Below are positions 8,447 to 16,022 of a stretch of 17,995 nt of DNA, piece by piece. Position numbers and translations under genes: made by a program. Origin of the DNA: B1Sed10-231 sp046483385 (GTDB taxonomy: Bacteria; Planctomycetota; Brocadiia; SM23-32); contig JAWODG010000093.1 in assembly GCA_046483385.1 (NCBI GenBank), forward strand, positions 1 through 17,995. Reading direction: 5' to 3'. A model generated the notes under the pieces. It was given only the letters and a program-made list of their open reading frames with translations. It made no database searches and was not told where the DNA came from. How positions within the stretch are numbered: the first letter of the stretch is position 1; each line of letters opens with the position of its first letter.

Positions 8447-8533
8447 CTACACCTCGTCCGCGACGACCCGGACTTCGGCGATGCGGAAGACCGTGGGCTC
8501 GCCTCCTGCCTCCACGCGGAACCGCACCCGGCA
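8447..8533 (-). pseudogene. C-terminal remnant of an unidentified gene, joined to the dapA remnant
   Basis: A 28-codon tail in a different frame from the dapA remnant reads CRVRFRVEAGGEPTVFRI and continues with alternating hydrophobic residues (AEVRVVADEV) to TAG at 8447-8449. The beta-strand-like pattern and G/C-rich third positions look like the real end of a beta-sandwich protein, not noise. No start or body precedes it: upstream the DNA becomes dapA sequence in another frame. The simplest reading is an internal deletion that joined two genes. The protein is too short to identify. Confidence 0.4.
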
Positions 8534-8537
8534 AGCC

Positions 8538-8767
8538 CCGGATGTCGCCATCCGTCATCTCCCAGCCTTCCCCGGTCGAGCCGGGCACCAGGATGCCGCG
8601 GGCGCGGGATGCCATGTGTGCCAGATGGCGGCGGGTCCGCTCCGCATCCGGTTCCCCCGCCGCCTCGAAGTGAGTCAGCGCCGGACACCATAGCCGCGGC
8701 ATGCCCGAGGGAACAGCCGCTCCATCAGTGCTTCGCGCTCGAATCTCACCCCCGTGTCGTGGCTCAT
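8538..8767 (-). pseudogene. Broken dapA/N-acetylneuraminate-lyase-family aldolase (N-terminal remnant)
   Basis: The minus strand has a proper start (ATG at 8767 with GAGGTG 6 nt upstream) and reads MSHDTGVRFEREALMERLFPR. Near 8703-8705 a missing base shifts the frame to MPRLWCPALTHFEAAGEP and then GILVPGSTGEGWEM, the recognisable N-terminal strand and GSTGEG phosphate/carboxylate-binding loop of the DapA superfamily (class I Schiff-base aldolases and dehydratases). Homology stops near 8538, about 70 residues into a family of about 300, so the catalytic Tyr and Lys are gone. Members act on 2-keto-3-deoxy sugar acids and N-acylneuraminates, which suits this locus; the original substrate is unknown. 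The Shine-Dalgarno overlaps the stop of the small ORF upstream, so it was once part of that run. A sequencing error could explain the single-base shift but not the truncation. Confidence 0.65.
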
Positions 8768-8777
8768 CTCCGGCACC

Positions 8778-8960
8778 TCAGCGAGACGTGGCCCCATCGT
8801 CCCCATCGGCACCCGCTTCCAGCCGGGAATACAGGTGATAGGCGCAGTCGGGACCTATCAGCCTGACGGCGCCCTGCCGGGACAGGCACACCCGTCGCCG
8901 CAGGATCAGCCGTCGATAGAGGTACTTCTTGCGGATCAATTCTGCTTCCTTCGCACCCAC
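8778..8960 (-). CDS. Small ORF, 60 aa, unknown, basic
   Basis: GTG start at 8960 with AGAAGG 5 nt upstream; that Shine-Dalgarno overlaps the stop codon of the alcohol dehydrogenase (8971-8973). The stop TGA overlaps the Shine-Dalgarno of the dapA remnant. The spacing therefore looks operonic and translationally coupled. The product is Arg/Lys-rich in its first half (IRKKYLYRRLILRRR) and contains two Cys (about residues 25 and 39). I recognise no domain. It may be a true small protein or the start of a gene truncated by the same decay that hit its neighbour, since its acidic Gly-rich tail (EAGADGDDGA) looks less protein-like. Confidence 0.4.
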   Translation of the reverse strand: MGAKEAELIRKKYLYRRLILRRRVCLSRQGAVRLIGPDCAYHLYSRLEAGADGDDGATSR

Positions 8961-8970
8961 GGTTTCCTTC

Positions 8971-9990
8971 TCAGAATGTCAGGATGACCTTCAACGCCTC
9001 GCGGGACTTCACCATGCGGACGGCCTCCGCTGCCTGCTCGGCGGGCATCACGTGACTGTAGTAATCGGTCAGATCGATGGTGCCATCCAGCGCCATCTGC
9101 ACTATCTCATCGTGGGTCTCGTGCTCCCGATAGGGCCAGTTCAGCATGTGGACGCTGGTGTGGTTTTTCAGTTCCAGAAGCGATATCTCGGCGTCGCGCG
9201 GACTCAGCACGCCGAAAGCGCCCACCTTGCCGCCGGGCTTCAGCAACTGCGAGCCCTCGCGGATGATGGCCGTCGCGCCGACTGCATCGATGACGAGGTC
9301 CATCAGCCGCCCGTCCAGCACATCCCTCACGTCCTGTTCCTTCGAGTTGAGCGTCAGGTCGGGGGCGCTGACCCGTTCGATACGAGACAGCCGGTCGTCG
9401 TGGTGCCCGATGCAGCCCACCCAGCCGGCGTCCCGCAGGCGGAGGAAGTTGGTCATAGCCAGCCCCACCGGCCCGTCGCCGTAGATCAGCACCTCCATGC
9501 CCGGCTCGAAGCCGAAGTTGCCCAGGGCGCTGTATGCCTCCTTCAGGGTGAGTATCACGCCGCAGTCCGCCGGGTCGATCTCCGGCGGCACCGGACAGGT
9601 GTAGGCACCGTCGTACTCCTCCTTCGGCACGCCGAGTTCGTCCATGGCGCGGTGGTCCTGCACGATGGCGTAGTCCTTCATGGCGCCGTACATGCGACCG
9701 TAGGGCGTGCCGGGCGCCAGCCGGCCGATGGGGTTGAGGAACCTGTCGCCCGGCTCGATGTACTTCACCTCGCTGCCGCATTCCACCACTTCACCAACAT
9801 TCTCGTGGCCGAGGATGCAGGGATACTCGACGGTCTCCTCGCCCACCTCGTCGGCGATAATCTTCAGGTCTGTGCCGTTGCAGAGGCCGCAGGCGTGGAC
9901 CCGCACCAGGCACTCGTATTCCCGCGGCTCGGGCGCGGGTATGTCGACGACGCCGACCTCTCCCGGGCGGAGAACGGCAACTGCTTTCAT
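8971..9990 (-). CDS. Zinc-type medium-chain alcohol dehydrogenase
   Basis: Cytoplasmic NAD(P)-dependent dehydrogenase of the medium-chain (MDR) superfamily, 339 aa, oxidising a sugar, polyol or alcohol, or reducing an aldehyde. The N-terminal GroES-like domain has C37 in CGLCNGTD and H62-E63 in GHENVGEV, the catalytic-zinc region. The Rossmann motif GDGPVG follows near residue 170. The four-Cys loop that binds the structural zinc in classical ADH, threonine and sorbitol dehydrogenases is not visible after GDRF (residues 81-84). AAGGAG lies 5 nt before the ATG at 9990, making the start secure. It follows the FucI-family gene by 34 bp and is probably co-transcribed. A role in reducing lactaldehyde or oxidising a sugar fits the context, but the substrate is not determined by sequence. 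Confidence 0.9.
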   Translation of the reverse strand: MKAVAVLRPGEVGVVDIPAPEPREYECLVRVHACGLCNGTDLKIIADEVGEETVEYPCILGHENVGEVVECGSEVKYIEPGDRFLNPIGRLAPGTPYGRMYGAMKDYAIVQDHRAMDELGVPKEEYDGAYTCPVPPEIDPADCGVILTLKEAYSALGNFGFEPGMEVLIYGDGPVGLAMTNFLRLRDAGWVGCIGHHDDRLSRIERVSAPDLTLNSKEQDVRDVLDGRLMDLVIDAVGATAIIREGSQLLKPGGKVGAFGVLSPRDAEISLLELKNHTSVHMLNWPYREHETHDEIVQMALDGTIDLTDYYSHVMPAEQAAEAVRMVKSREALKVILTF

Positions 9991-10024
9991 GGCAACTCCT
10001 TCAGCGGGGCCGTCCGGCGCCCAC

Positions 10025-11554
10025 TCAGCATGAGAACACGCGACAGGCGGGCAAGTCGCTCTCGCCCTCCAGACCCGGCAGGTGAGCTTCGATCTCCCCG
10101 GCCGGCGGTACGTCGCCCGACAGGTCCGTCACGGTGAGGCCACGGAATCTCAGAACGTCCGCCACCTCCCCGCCCAGATGTCCCTTCAGCGCAACGAAGT
10201 GGTGGATCCCGCCGGCCTCTATCGCTTTGAGCACCTCCTGCAGGTTGGGCACGAAGGCCCATCCCGCCCCGCCCCGCTCGGGAGCGGGCCGGTCAAGAAA
10301 CCGCCCGTGAAACACCGTGGCGGCAAAGTCGTCGGACGTCGTCGCGGCCGAGATGCCGGTGAACGGTTCGGGCGCCATCGCGCCCTCGATGCTGCCCCAG
10401 CCGCCGACCCTGCCCGGTTCGGCCAGCCAGTTGGGCGGCGTCTGCGAACAGTGGAACGCGTTGAAGACTCGCCGGTCAGGACCATTGTTGTTGATGTCGA
10501 GGATCACGCCCGGTTCATCGGTCAGTTCCCATGCCAGCTTCGCCATGACGGCGTGGCAGATATCCTGCTCGCACACGACCGGCTTCTCCAGCAGCAGGTT
10601 GCTCAGCATGGCGACGGTGCAGGGCGCCATGCCGTAGAACCGGGGGAACTCCGACCAGCAGTGGATGGCGCCCGCGTCGATGCGGTCCTGTTCGAACACG
10701 TCCTGTATCCACAGGAAACAGCGCGCTATGGCGTCCACTTTGCGCGCGTCGTCGGGCAGAGCCGCCACGGTCTCCCGTAGTTGCGCGACGATCTCTCCCA
10801 CGCGGGGATCGTCTTTGGCGACGGGGCGCCAGAGCCGGACCTCGCCGAACGGGCCTTCGTACGTATCCTGTCCGTCGGGCACCTGCGCTGCCAGCACGGT
10901 GTCGCCCCAGAGGGTAAGCAGTTCATACGTGTGCAGTGAGAAGCCCAGCTCGAAGAGCTTGAGCTGGTTGGTGAACGTGGTGGCGAAGGAGTCCGGATTC
11001 GTCCCGACCATGCCGATGCGCATGTTGCGCAGGCACTCGATGCCGTCCATCAGGCGCGCGTACTGCGACAGGAACTCTCGCAGGCAGTCCGGATCGTCCA
11101 TGTCGATGCGGCAGGACCGCAGCAGCGGCCGGCCCAGCATGCGGGCGTTGTGATGCACGGAGAGGGAGCCGCAAAGCGAGTCACCGCCCCCGCCCGAGGC
11201 GACGTCCGCGGGGCAGTCGTTGTTGACCATCAGGAATGCGGGCACGTCCGCCGGCAGCCGGCGGAGAGTGTCCTGAATGACGCGCTCGCGCATGAAGTCG
11301 GAGCTGAAGGCTATGACACCCTTGATGTCGGCCATCCGCGGACGCCACTCTGCGTAGAAATCCTGCGCATCGGGCAGGTCACCCAGCAGGCCGTGCAGGC
11401 CTATCTGCGTGGAAGGAAACAGAGCGCTGATGCCCAGTTCCTCGCAGGCGTCCTTCACTCCATCCAGCACGTCACGGGTCCAGTCGAGATCGTAGGCGCT
11501 GCCCCGCACCACGGGAAGGAACAGCACACTGGTCCTATCGGGAGTACCACCCAT
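10025..11554 (-). CDS. L-fucose isomerase-family protein (aldose-ketose isomerase, divergent)
   Basis: Cytoplasmic protein (509 aa from ATG 11554) of the L-fucose/L-arabinose isomerase fold, which interconverts aldoses and ketoses with Mn2+. Aligned from memory with E. coli FucI (ligands E337, D361, H528), the same residues appear here: E329 in VVCEQD, D353 in ILDINNNG and H452 in GIHHFVALKGH, followed by the shared GH-x-G pattern. The CWSEF motif near residue 299 is also typical of FucI-like proteins. It is shorter than E. coli FucI and otherwise divergent, so fucose itself may not be the substrate; D-arabinose or another deoxyaldose is possible. The start at 11554 has GAGGA 8 nt upstream; a GTG at 11569 in frame has no good site. 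It sits between beta-helix gene B (37 bp upstream) and the alcohol dehydrogenase (34 bp downstream). Confidence 0.82.
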   Translation of the reverse strand: MGGTPDRTSVLFLPVVRGSAYDLDWTRDVLDGVKDACEELGISALFPSTQIGLHGLLGDLPDAQDFYAEWRPRMADIKGVIAFSSDFMRERVIQDTLRRLPADVPAFLMVNNDCPADVASGGGGDSLCGSLSVHHNARMLGRPLLRSCRIDMDDPDCLREFLSQYARLMDGIECLRNMRIGMVGTNPDSFATTFTNQLKLFELGFSLHTYELLTLWGDTVLAAQVPDGQDTYEGPFGEVRLWRPVAKDDPRVGEIVAQLRETVAALPDDARKVDAIARCFLWIQDVFEQDRIDAGAIHCWSEFPRFYGMAPCTVAMLSNLLLEKPVVCEQDICHAVMAKLAWELTDEPGVILDINNNGPDRRVFNAFHCSQTPPNWLAEPGRVGGWGSIEGAMAPEPFTGISAATTSDDFAATVFHGRFLDRPAPERGGAGWAFVPNLQEVLKAIEAGGIHHFVALKGHLGGEVADVLRFRGLTVTDLSGDVPPAGEIEAHLPGLEGESDLPACRVFSC

Positions 11555-11591
11555 CGGTTTCGTCCTCACTGCTCACGGGTTGAGTGCATGG

Positions 11592-14500
11592 TCAATTGTG
11601 TTCATCGGTCGGCACGAACTCGATGGCTCCGGCGTCCCGGGCTTCCCCCACGGGCTCGCGCCCGAAGAAGTCCCTCAGGAACGGGCCGTCGAACTGCCAG
11701 TCATACAGCTCTTCGATGGTCGTCTCGGCGTCCGCCAGGGTTCCCCGGGCGACGCGCAGGAAATCCACGGCCCCCGCGAACCAGTCGCCGTCCGGCCCCC
11801 GCCCCACGAGGAAGTCGGCGGTGTTGGACAGGGACGCATCCGGGCTCAGGCTCCGTATGTCGGACCGGCCGGCCCGCTCGCCGTCCAGGTACAGGGTCAG
11901 CGCGCCTTTGGCCCGGTCGGCTTCCGCGACGACGTGGTGCCATTCGCCATCGTTGACGGCCGCGGCGGAGGCCAGACTGTCGGCGGCCCCACCGGCGCGG
12001 AGCGAGAGCGTCACCCCGCCGCGCTCGTTGACGCCCAACGCATAGCCGGCGTCCGCCAGCTTACTCACCAGCGTGCCGCCGGTATGGCCCGGGTCGGTGC
12101 GGAAATAGGCCTCGATCAAGAAGCTATTGGCGTCCATGTCCACCGTTCGGCGCTTCTCCCCGGGATAGACGAAGTCGCCCTCCTGCGAGCGTTGGGCCCC
12201 TTCCGGAATCCCGATGGAGTAGTGGTAGTCGCTCTTTAGCTTCTCATCGGGCAGCACGCAGTAAACGCTGCTGCCGTCGAAGCGCAGGGCGCCCTGCGTC
12301 CAATCCTCCAGCGCGCCGGCGGTGAAGCTGTCGAGCGTGACGCCGTGGGCCGTCAGGTCGTTGCGGGGCACGTCGTAGTACTGGTGGCGCGTGACGTATT
12401 CGTCGCTCATGAACATGTTCTCGCCGACGATGACCGTCGGGTCGGCGGGATGCTTGTAGAAGTTCCATTCCCCCACGTTCATGTGGAGCCCCCAAGGAAC
12501 GAAATAGCGCACTCCCCGGTCAATGGCCGCCGAACCGGCGGTCGGGCGGAAATCGTGGTCCGGGGCGTTACGGGCCGGGGGCTCTTCCGCCTCCCAGCCG
12601 GTCTGGCAGGCGTAGGGCTGCATGGCGCAGAGCCGCTCGCGGAACTGCTCCAGCGTGCCGCCCCCGCCCCCGCGGCAGAACTGGCCGAACTCGTTCGGGT
12701 CACCGAAAAACACGTTCGCCGCGTAGCCCTGCTGGGGTATGTCTTCGCACGGAGTGTGCCGGTGGAGGAAGAAGTGGGTGCCCATGTCAAGATACAGGTT
12801 GGCCAGGTAGATGGCGCGCAGGGAACCGCCGCGGTGGGAGCCGATGACCGTGTTGTAGGCCGTGTTGTTAAACCAGTGGTTCATGAAGCCGATGACCTGC
12901 AGGAAGGCCCCGCGGTTGGCGTAGGGGTGGTTCGGGTCGCTGTGCTTACCCCAGGCAATGTTGTTGAAGGTGTAGCTTTTGAACTGTCCGTCCAGGTAGA
13001 AGGCGTAGGCCCAAGTGGTCAACCCGTGGCCCCAGCCGCCGGTGGCGCCGTGCTTGTGGCCGATGCAGTTGCCGGAGATGTTGTTGTAGATGTAGGCGGG
13101 CCCGCCCTGCCACGACTCGATGCCGCCGTAGTCGTTGGCCGCCAGCATGGAGTGGGTCACCTTGTTGTGGTGAACCAGCACCCGGATGAGCGGGCGCTCG
13201 CGCAGGTCGTTGCCGCCCTTGCCGTTGAAGCAGTTGATGCCCGAGCCCCAGCAGCGGTTCAGGATGTTGCCCGCCACCTCCACCAGTTGCCCGTGGGCAA
13301 TCGAGATGGCGGAGATGTGGGCGTGGGGGCCCGAAAGCTGGCGCCTGCCGATGTGGTTGAGCCGGTTGCGCAGCACCGAAACGCGGAACAGGGAGCCCAG
13401 CTCGAAGCCCTGCCAGCGCGTGAGCTGGTCGCCGTCAGAGAAGACGATGCCCCGGTCGTCGGTGTAGGCGATGTCGTTGTCGCTGACCACGATGTCGGTC
13501 ATCACGTCGTCGTAGGGCGCCCCGAGAAGCTCCGGCGTGTATATCTCGCTGAACTGCTCGTCTAATCGGGAGAAGGCCACGACGGCCGACGGCACGTGGT
13601 AGAAGCGGCAGTGGGATACGCGGATGTCGTGGCAGTCGCCCACCAGTCGGACGGCGGCCGGCAGGTGCGCCACGGTCGGCCAGCCTGTCTCGGCCGGCAC
13701 GTTACCGAAGCTGAAGCGAAGGCCGCTTATCTCGATGTTGTGCTGATGGTGAATCTCGATGCTGTAGAGGCGTCGGGCCGCCTCGAGGACCGTGCCGTTG
13801 GGGTCGCGGTCGCCGGGCAGGCGGAGGTAGAGCCGTCCGGCGTGCGGGCCTTCCTCCGCGAAGTAGTATTCGCCGGCCTGGTCGAGGAACTGCGGCAGGT
13901 TCTCGACGAAGTAACGGTTGCCGCGGCTGCCGTTGGTGCCCCGGATGGCGTGCCGGTCGGGGTCGTACTCGGTGACCTTCCTTCGGTGCACGGTGCCCAT
14001 GTTGCCGCTGTACTCGTTCCACACGGTCGCTCCGACGTAGTAGTCCGGGTCCGACCGGGTGAGGTGGTCCTCGTCGATGCTCCAGCCGTCCTGCCGTCCG
14101 GTGAAGACGAACCAGTTCAGTTGCGGGTCGTCCGGATTGGTAATGGTCCAGTCCGGCTCGCGGGCGATGGGGATGCGCGTCGCCTCGCCGCCGTCCGTCT
14201 CCCACAGACCGCGCGGGGTGAAGTCGGTGCCGATGTCAACGTACCAGACCTTCTCGGGTTCAGGCATGTCGGGCGGTGCGTCATCGGGTCCGCACCGCCG
14301 CCATCCGCCGTCGATGCGCTCCGACGCGTAGATGGCCGCCTCCCCCTCGCCCCACGAGGGGTCTGAGGTGAGCCGGATGGGGTTGCCCGGTTCGCCGGAC
14401 TCGGCGGCCGTCAGCTTGCCCCGATACACCACCCCGGACTTGAAGACGTAGGTATGCACACCCTCGCAGGCGGCGGCGTTGCCCGTGGCCTCCGCGTCCC

Positions 14501-14741
14501 AGGGATGATGCTTCCACGGGGACCCCTTCGTGCCCGGATTATCGTCGTCGCCCCCCGCGTAATCGATATAACGAGGGGAATCCCCTGCCTCGAAGGTGAA
14601 AGGGAGCGGCTTCCACTCGAGATCGCCCGTCGGGGTCACTTCCGCCTGCTGGGTTTCCCATGACCACGTTCCCGCGACGGCCGGCGCCGCGATAAAGACC
14701 AAACCCAGCACCAGCAGCCATACGTCCCTGTGTTTTCTCAT
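11592..14741 (-). CDS. Secreted right-handed beta-helix protein with LamG domain (paralogue B)
   Basis: Exported protein of 1049 aa. The signal peptide (1-23, cleavage after AVA) is followed by an N-terminal module (about 24-130) starting near YIDYAGGDDDNPGTKGSPW. This is the DUF1565-like opening common in secreted beta-helix proteins, and it is absent from paralogue A. From about 137 the two proteins align throughout: GGWRRC, EPEKVWYVDI, HLTRSDPDYY. The beta-helix (about 330-700) has GGIESWQGGPAYIYNNISGN and LVHHNKV; the LamG domain (about 815-1017) has WHHVVAEADRA and LYLDGE. GGAG lies 9 nt before the ATG at 14741. It is in tight tandem with the hydroxyacid dehydrogenase (45 bp upstream) and the FucI-like gene. 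Likely acts on or binds polysaccharide outside the cytoplasm; linkage specificity and catalytic residues cannot be assigned. Confidence 0.88.
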   Translation of the reverse strand: MRKHRDVWLLVLGLVFIAAPAVAGTWSWETQQAEVTPTGDLEWKPLPFTFEAGDSPRYIDYAGGDDDNPGTKGSPWKHHPWDAEATGNAAACEGVHTYVFKSGVVYRGKLTAAESGEPGNPIRLTSDPSWGEGEAAIYASERIDGGWRRCGPDDAPPDMPEPEKVWYVDIGTDFTPRGLWETDGGEATRIPIAREPDWTITNPDDPQLNWFVFTGRQDGWSIDEDHLTRSDPDYYVGATVWNEYSGNMGTVHRRKVTEYDPDRHAIRGTNGSRGNRYFVENLPQFLDQAGEYYFAEEGPHAGRLYLRLPGDRDPNGTVLEAARRLYSIEIHHQHNIEISGLRFSFGNVPAETGWPTVAHLPAAVRLVGDCHDIRVSHCRFYHVPSAVVAFSRLDEQFSEIYTPELLGAPYDDVMTDIVVSDNDIAYTDDRGIVFSDGDQLTRWQGFELGSLFRVSVLRNRLNHIGRRQLSGPHAHISAISIAHGQLVEVAGNILNRCWGSGINCFNGKGGNDLRERPLIRVLVHHNKVTHSMLAANDYGGIESWQGGPAYIYNNISGNCIGHKHGATGGWGHGLTTWAYAFYLDGQFKSYTFNNIAWGKHSDPNHPYANRGAFLQVIGFMNHWFNNTAYNTVIGSHRGGSLRAIYLANLYLDMGTHFFLHRHTPCEDIPQQGYAANVFFGDPNEFGQFCRGGGGGTLEQFRERLCAMQPYACQTGWEAEEPPARNAPDHDFRPTAGSAAIDRGVRYFVPWGLHMNVGEWNFYKHPADPTVIVGENMFMSDEYVTRHQYYDVPRNDLTAHGVTLDSFTAGALEDWTQGALRFDGSSVYCVLPDEKLKSDYHYSIGIPEGAQRSQEGDFVYPGEKRRTVDMDANSFLIEAYFRTDPGHTGGTLVSKLADAGYALGVNERGGVTLSLRAGGAADSLASAAAVNDGEWHHVVAEADRAKGALTLYLDGERAGRSDIRSLSPDASLSNTADFLVGRGPDGDWFAGAVDFLRVARGTLADAETTIEELYDWQFDGPFLRDFFGREPVGEARDAGAIEFVPTDEHN

Positions 14742-14786
14742 CCCTGTGCACTCCGTTCGATATACTGGTCGTCCTGTCAGGTCGCC

Positions 14787-15752
14787 TCACGTTACGCCGT
14801 TGACCACGTTGCGCGGGGAGCCGTCCAACCACGCCCGCACGTTCCCCACCGCCGTCTCCATCAGCCGGGCGCGCGCCGCCCTGGTGGCCCACGCGATGTG
14901 GGGCGTCACGTGGCAGTTGGGGGCCTGGAGCAGCGGATTGTCCGCATCCGGCGGCTCCTCCGAGAGCACGTCAAGGCCCGCACCGGCCAATCGGCCCTCT
15001 TCCAGTGCCTCCGCCAGCGCCGCCTCGTCCACGACGGGGCCGCGGCTGGTGTTGATCAGAAACGCCGCCGGCTTCATCAGCGCCAGTCGCTCCGCGCCGA
15101 CCATTCCCTCCGTTCGGGGCGTCAGCGGCACGTGCAGCGTCACGATATCCGACTCGGCGGACAGCCGGTCCAGCCCGGCCATCTCCACGCCGTCGGGGGG
15201 CTGGTCAGGGGTCTCCACATCGTAAGCCAGCACGCGCATGCCGAAGGCCAGAGCGCGGGTGGCGACGGCCCGCCCGATGCGGCCGAAGCCCACGATACCC
15301 ATCGTCAGGCCCGCCAGCTCGACCTGCGGATAGTCGCAGTAGCAGAAATCCGGGCTGCGCGCCCACTCGCCCTCCCGCACGCCGGCCGCGTGCTTTGCGA
15401 CGCGCCGCGCCAGCGCAAAAATATGGGCGAACACCATCTCGGCCACCGAGTCGGTGCCGTAGGTCGGCACGTTGGTGACGGGGATGCCGCGTTCGGCGGC
15501 CGCCTCGAGGTCCACCACGTTGTAGCCGGTGGCCAGCACGCCGATGTAGCGGAGATCGTCCATACCCTCGATGACGGTGCGGTCAAGGACGGTCTTGTTG
15601 GTGAGAACCACGGGCGCCCCGGCCGCCCTCGGCACGGTCTGGTCGGGCGGGGTGCGGTCGTATATCTCGCATTCCCCCAGCGCCCGGAGCCCGTCCCAGC
15701 TCAGGTCCCCGGGGTTCAGTGTATGGCCGTCAAGAACGACTGTTCTTCGCAT
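14787..15752 (-). CDS. D-2-hydroxyacid dehydrogenase (glycerate/hydroxypyruvate reductase-like)
   Basis: Cytoplasmic NAD(P)-dependent enzyme interconverting D-2-hydroxyacids and 2-ketoacids (321 aa). The nucleotide-binding motif GFGRIG and the catalytic triad are intact: Arg in NTSRGPVVDE (residue 237), Glu in LDVLSEEPP (266) and His in VTPHIAWAT (285). The opening LDGHTLNPGDLSWDGL is typical of the glycerate dehydrogenase-like subgroup. The start is placed at 15752 because the recognisable N-terminus begins there; an in-frame ATG at 15767 adds five residues. Neither has a Shine-Dalgarno, unlike most genes around it. A TTGACA box would place the transcript start within a few bases of 15752, so a leaderless mRNA is possible. 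It heads the run that continues into beta-helix gene B. Physiological substrate unknown; glycerate, lactate or a sugar-derived ketoacid fit. Confidence 0.9.
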   Translation of the reverse strand: MRRTVVLDGHTLNPGDLSWDGLRALGECEIYDRTPPDQTVPRAAGAPVVLTNKTVLDRTVIEGMDDLRYIGVLATGYNVVDLEAAAERGIPVTNVPTYGTDSVAEMVFAHIFALARRVAKHAAGVREGEWARSPDFCYCDYPQVELAGLTMGIVGFGRIGRAVATRALAFGMRVLAYDVETPDQPPDGVEMAGLDRLSAESDIVTLHVPLTPRTEGMVGAERLALMKPAAFLINTSRGPVVDEAALAEALEEGRLAGAGLDVLSEEPPDADNPLLQAPNCHVTPHIAWATRAARARLMETAVGNVRAWLDGSPRNVVNGVT

Positions 15753-15762
15753 CTCATGTATC

Positions 15763-15792
15763 GGCATAAAGTGTTCACGTAAGCGATGTCAA
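15763..15792 (-). promoter_or_regulatory. Candidate promoter for the hydroxyacid dehydrogenase gene run
   Basis: A perfect TTGACA (-35; 15792-15787 on the minus strand) is followed after 18 bp by TATGCC (15768-15763), a poor -10 matching only TAT. Transcription would begin near 15756, about 4 nt before the ATG at 15752. The -10 box would overlap the alternative ATG at 15767, which favours 15752. Confidence 0.3.
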
Positions 15793-15849
15793 TCCATCCT
15801 TGTTCCGGCAGCGATCTTCCCCCGGGCTCTATGGCGGACGTCCCATGAA

Positions 15850-16022
15850 GCCGGGCGAGCACGGCTCACCCGGCGCAAGGCGCAAGCATGGCTTGCGCAC
15901 TCCAGACCGCCGTTCGCGCGCATGAGGGGGGTCTCGATCCCCGGGCTACACCGGCCGCGCGGACGACCTTCTGGAGTGCGGCAGCCATGCTGCCGCCCTG
16001 CCTTTGACGGAGCCATGCTCCG
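15850..16022. repeat. Two inverted copies of a paired-hairpin REP-like element
   Basis: Arm 1 holds a hairpin at 15850-15874 (GCCGGG-C-GAGC, loop ACG, GCTC-A-CCCGGC, one mismatch) and a perfect 8-bp hairpin at 15880-15898 (GCGCAAGC, loop ATG, GCTTGCGC), then ACTCCAG (15899-15905). After a 65-bp spacer, arm 2 mirrors it: CTGGAGT (15971-15977), a perfect 8-bp hairpin at 15978-15996 (GCGGCAGC, loop CAT, GCTGCCGC) and a 6-bp hairpin at 16008-16022 (CGGAGC, loop CAT, GCTCCG). When arm 1 is reverse-complemented, the stems differ from arm 2 but pairing is kept, with constant AGC-CAT-GCT-type tips. This is the pattern of REP/BIME elements. A folded mRNA role between rhaB and the next gene is possible. 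There is no U-run, so it is not a standard intrinsic terminator. Nothing else is recognisable in the gene-free stretch 15768-16119 apart from the promoter candidate. Confidence 0.75.
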
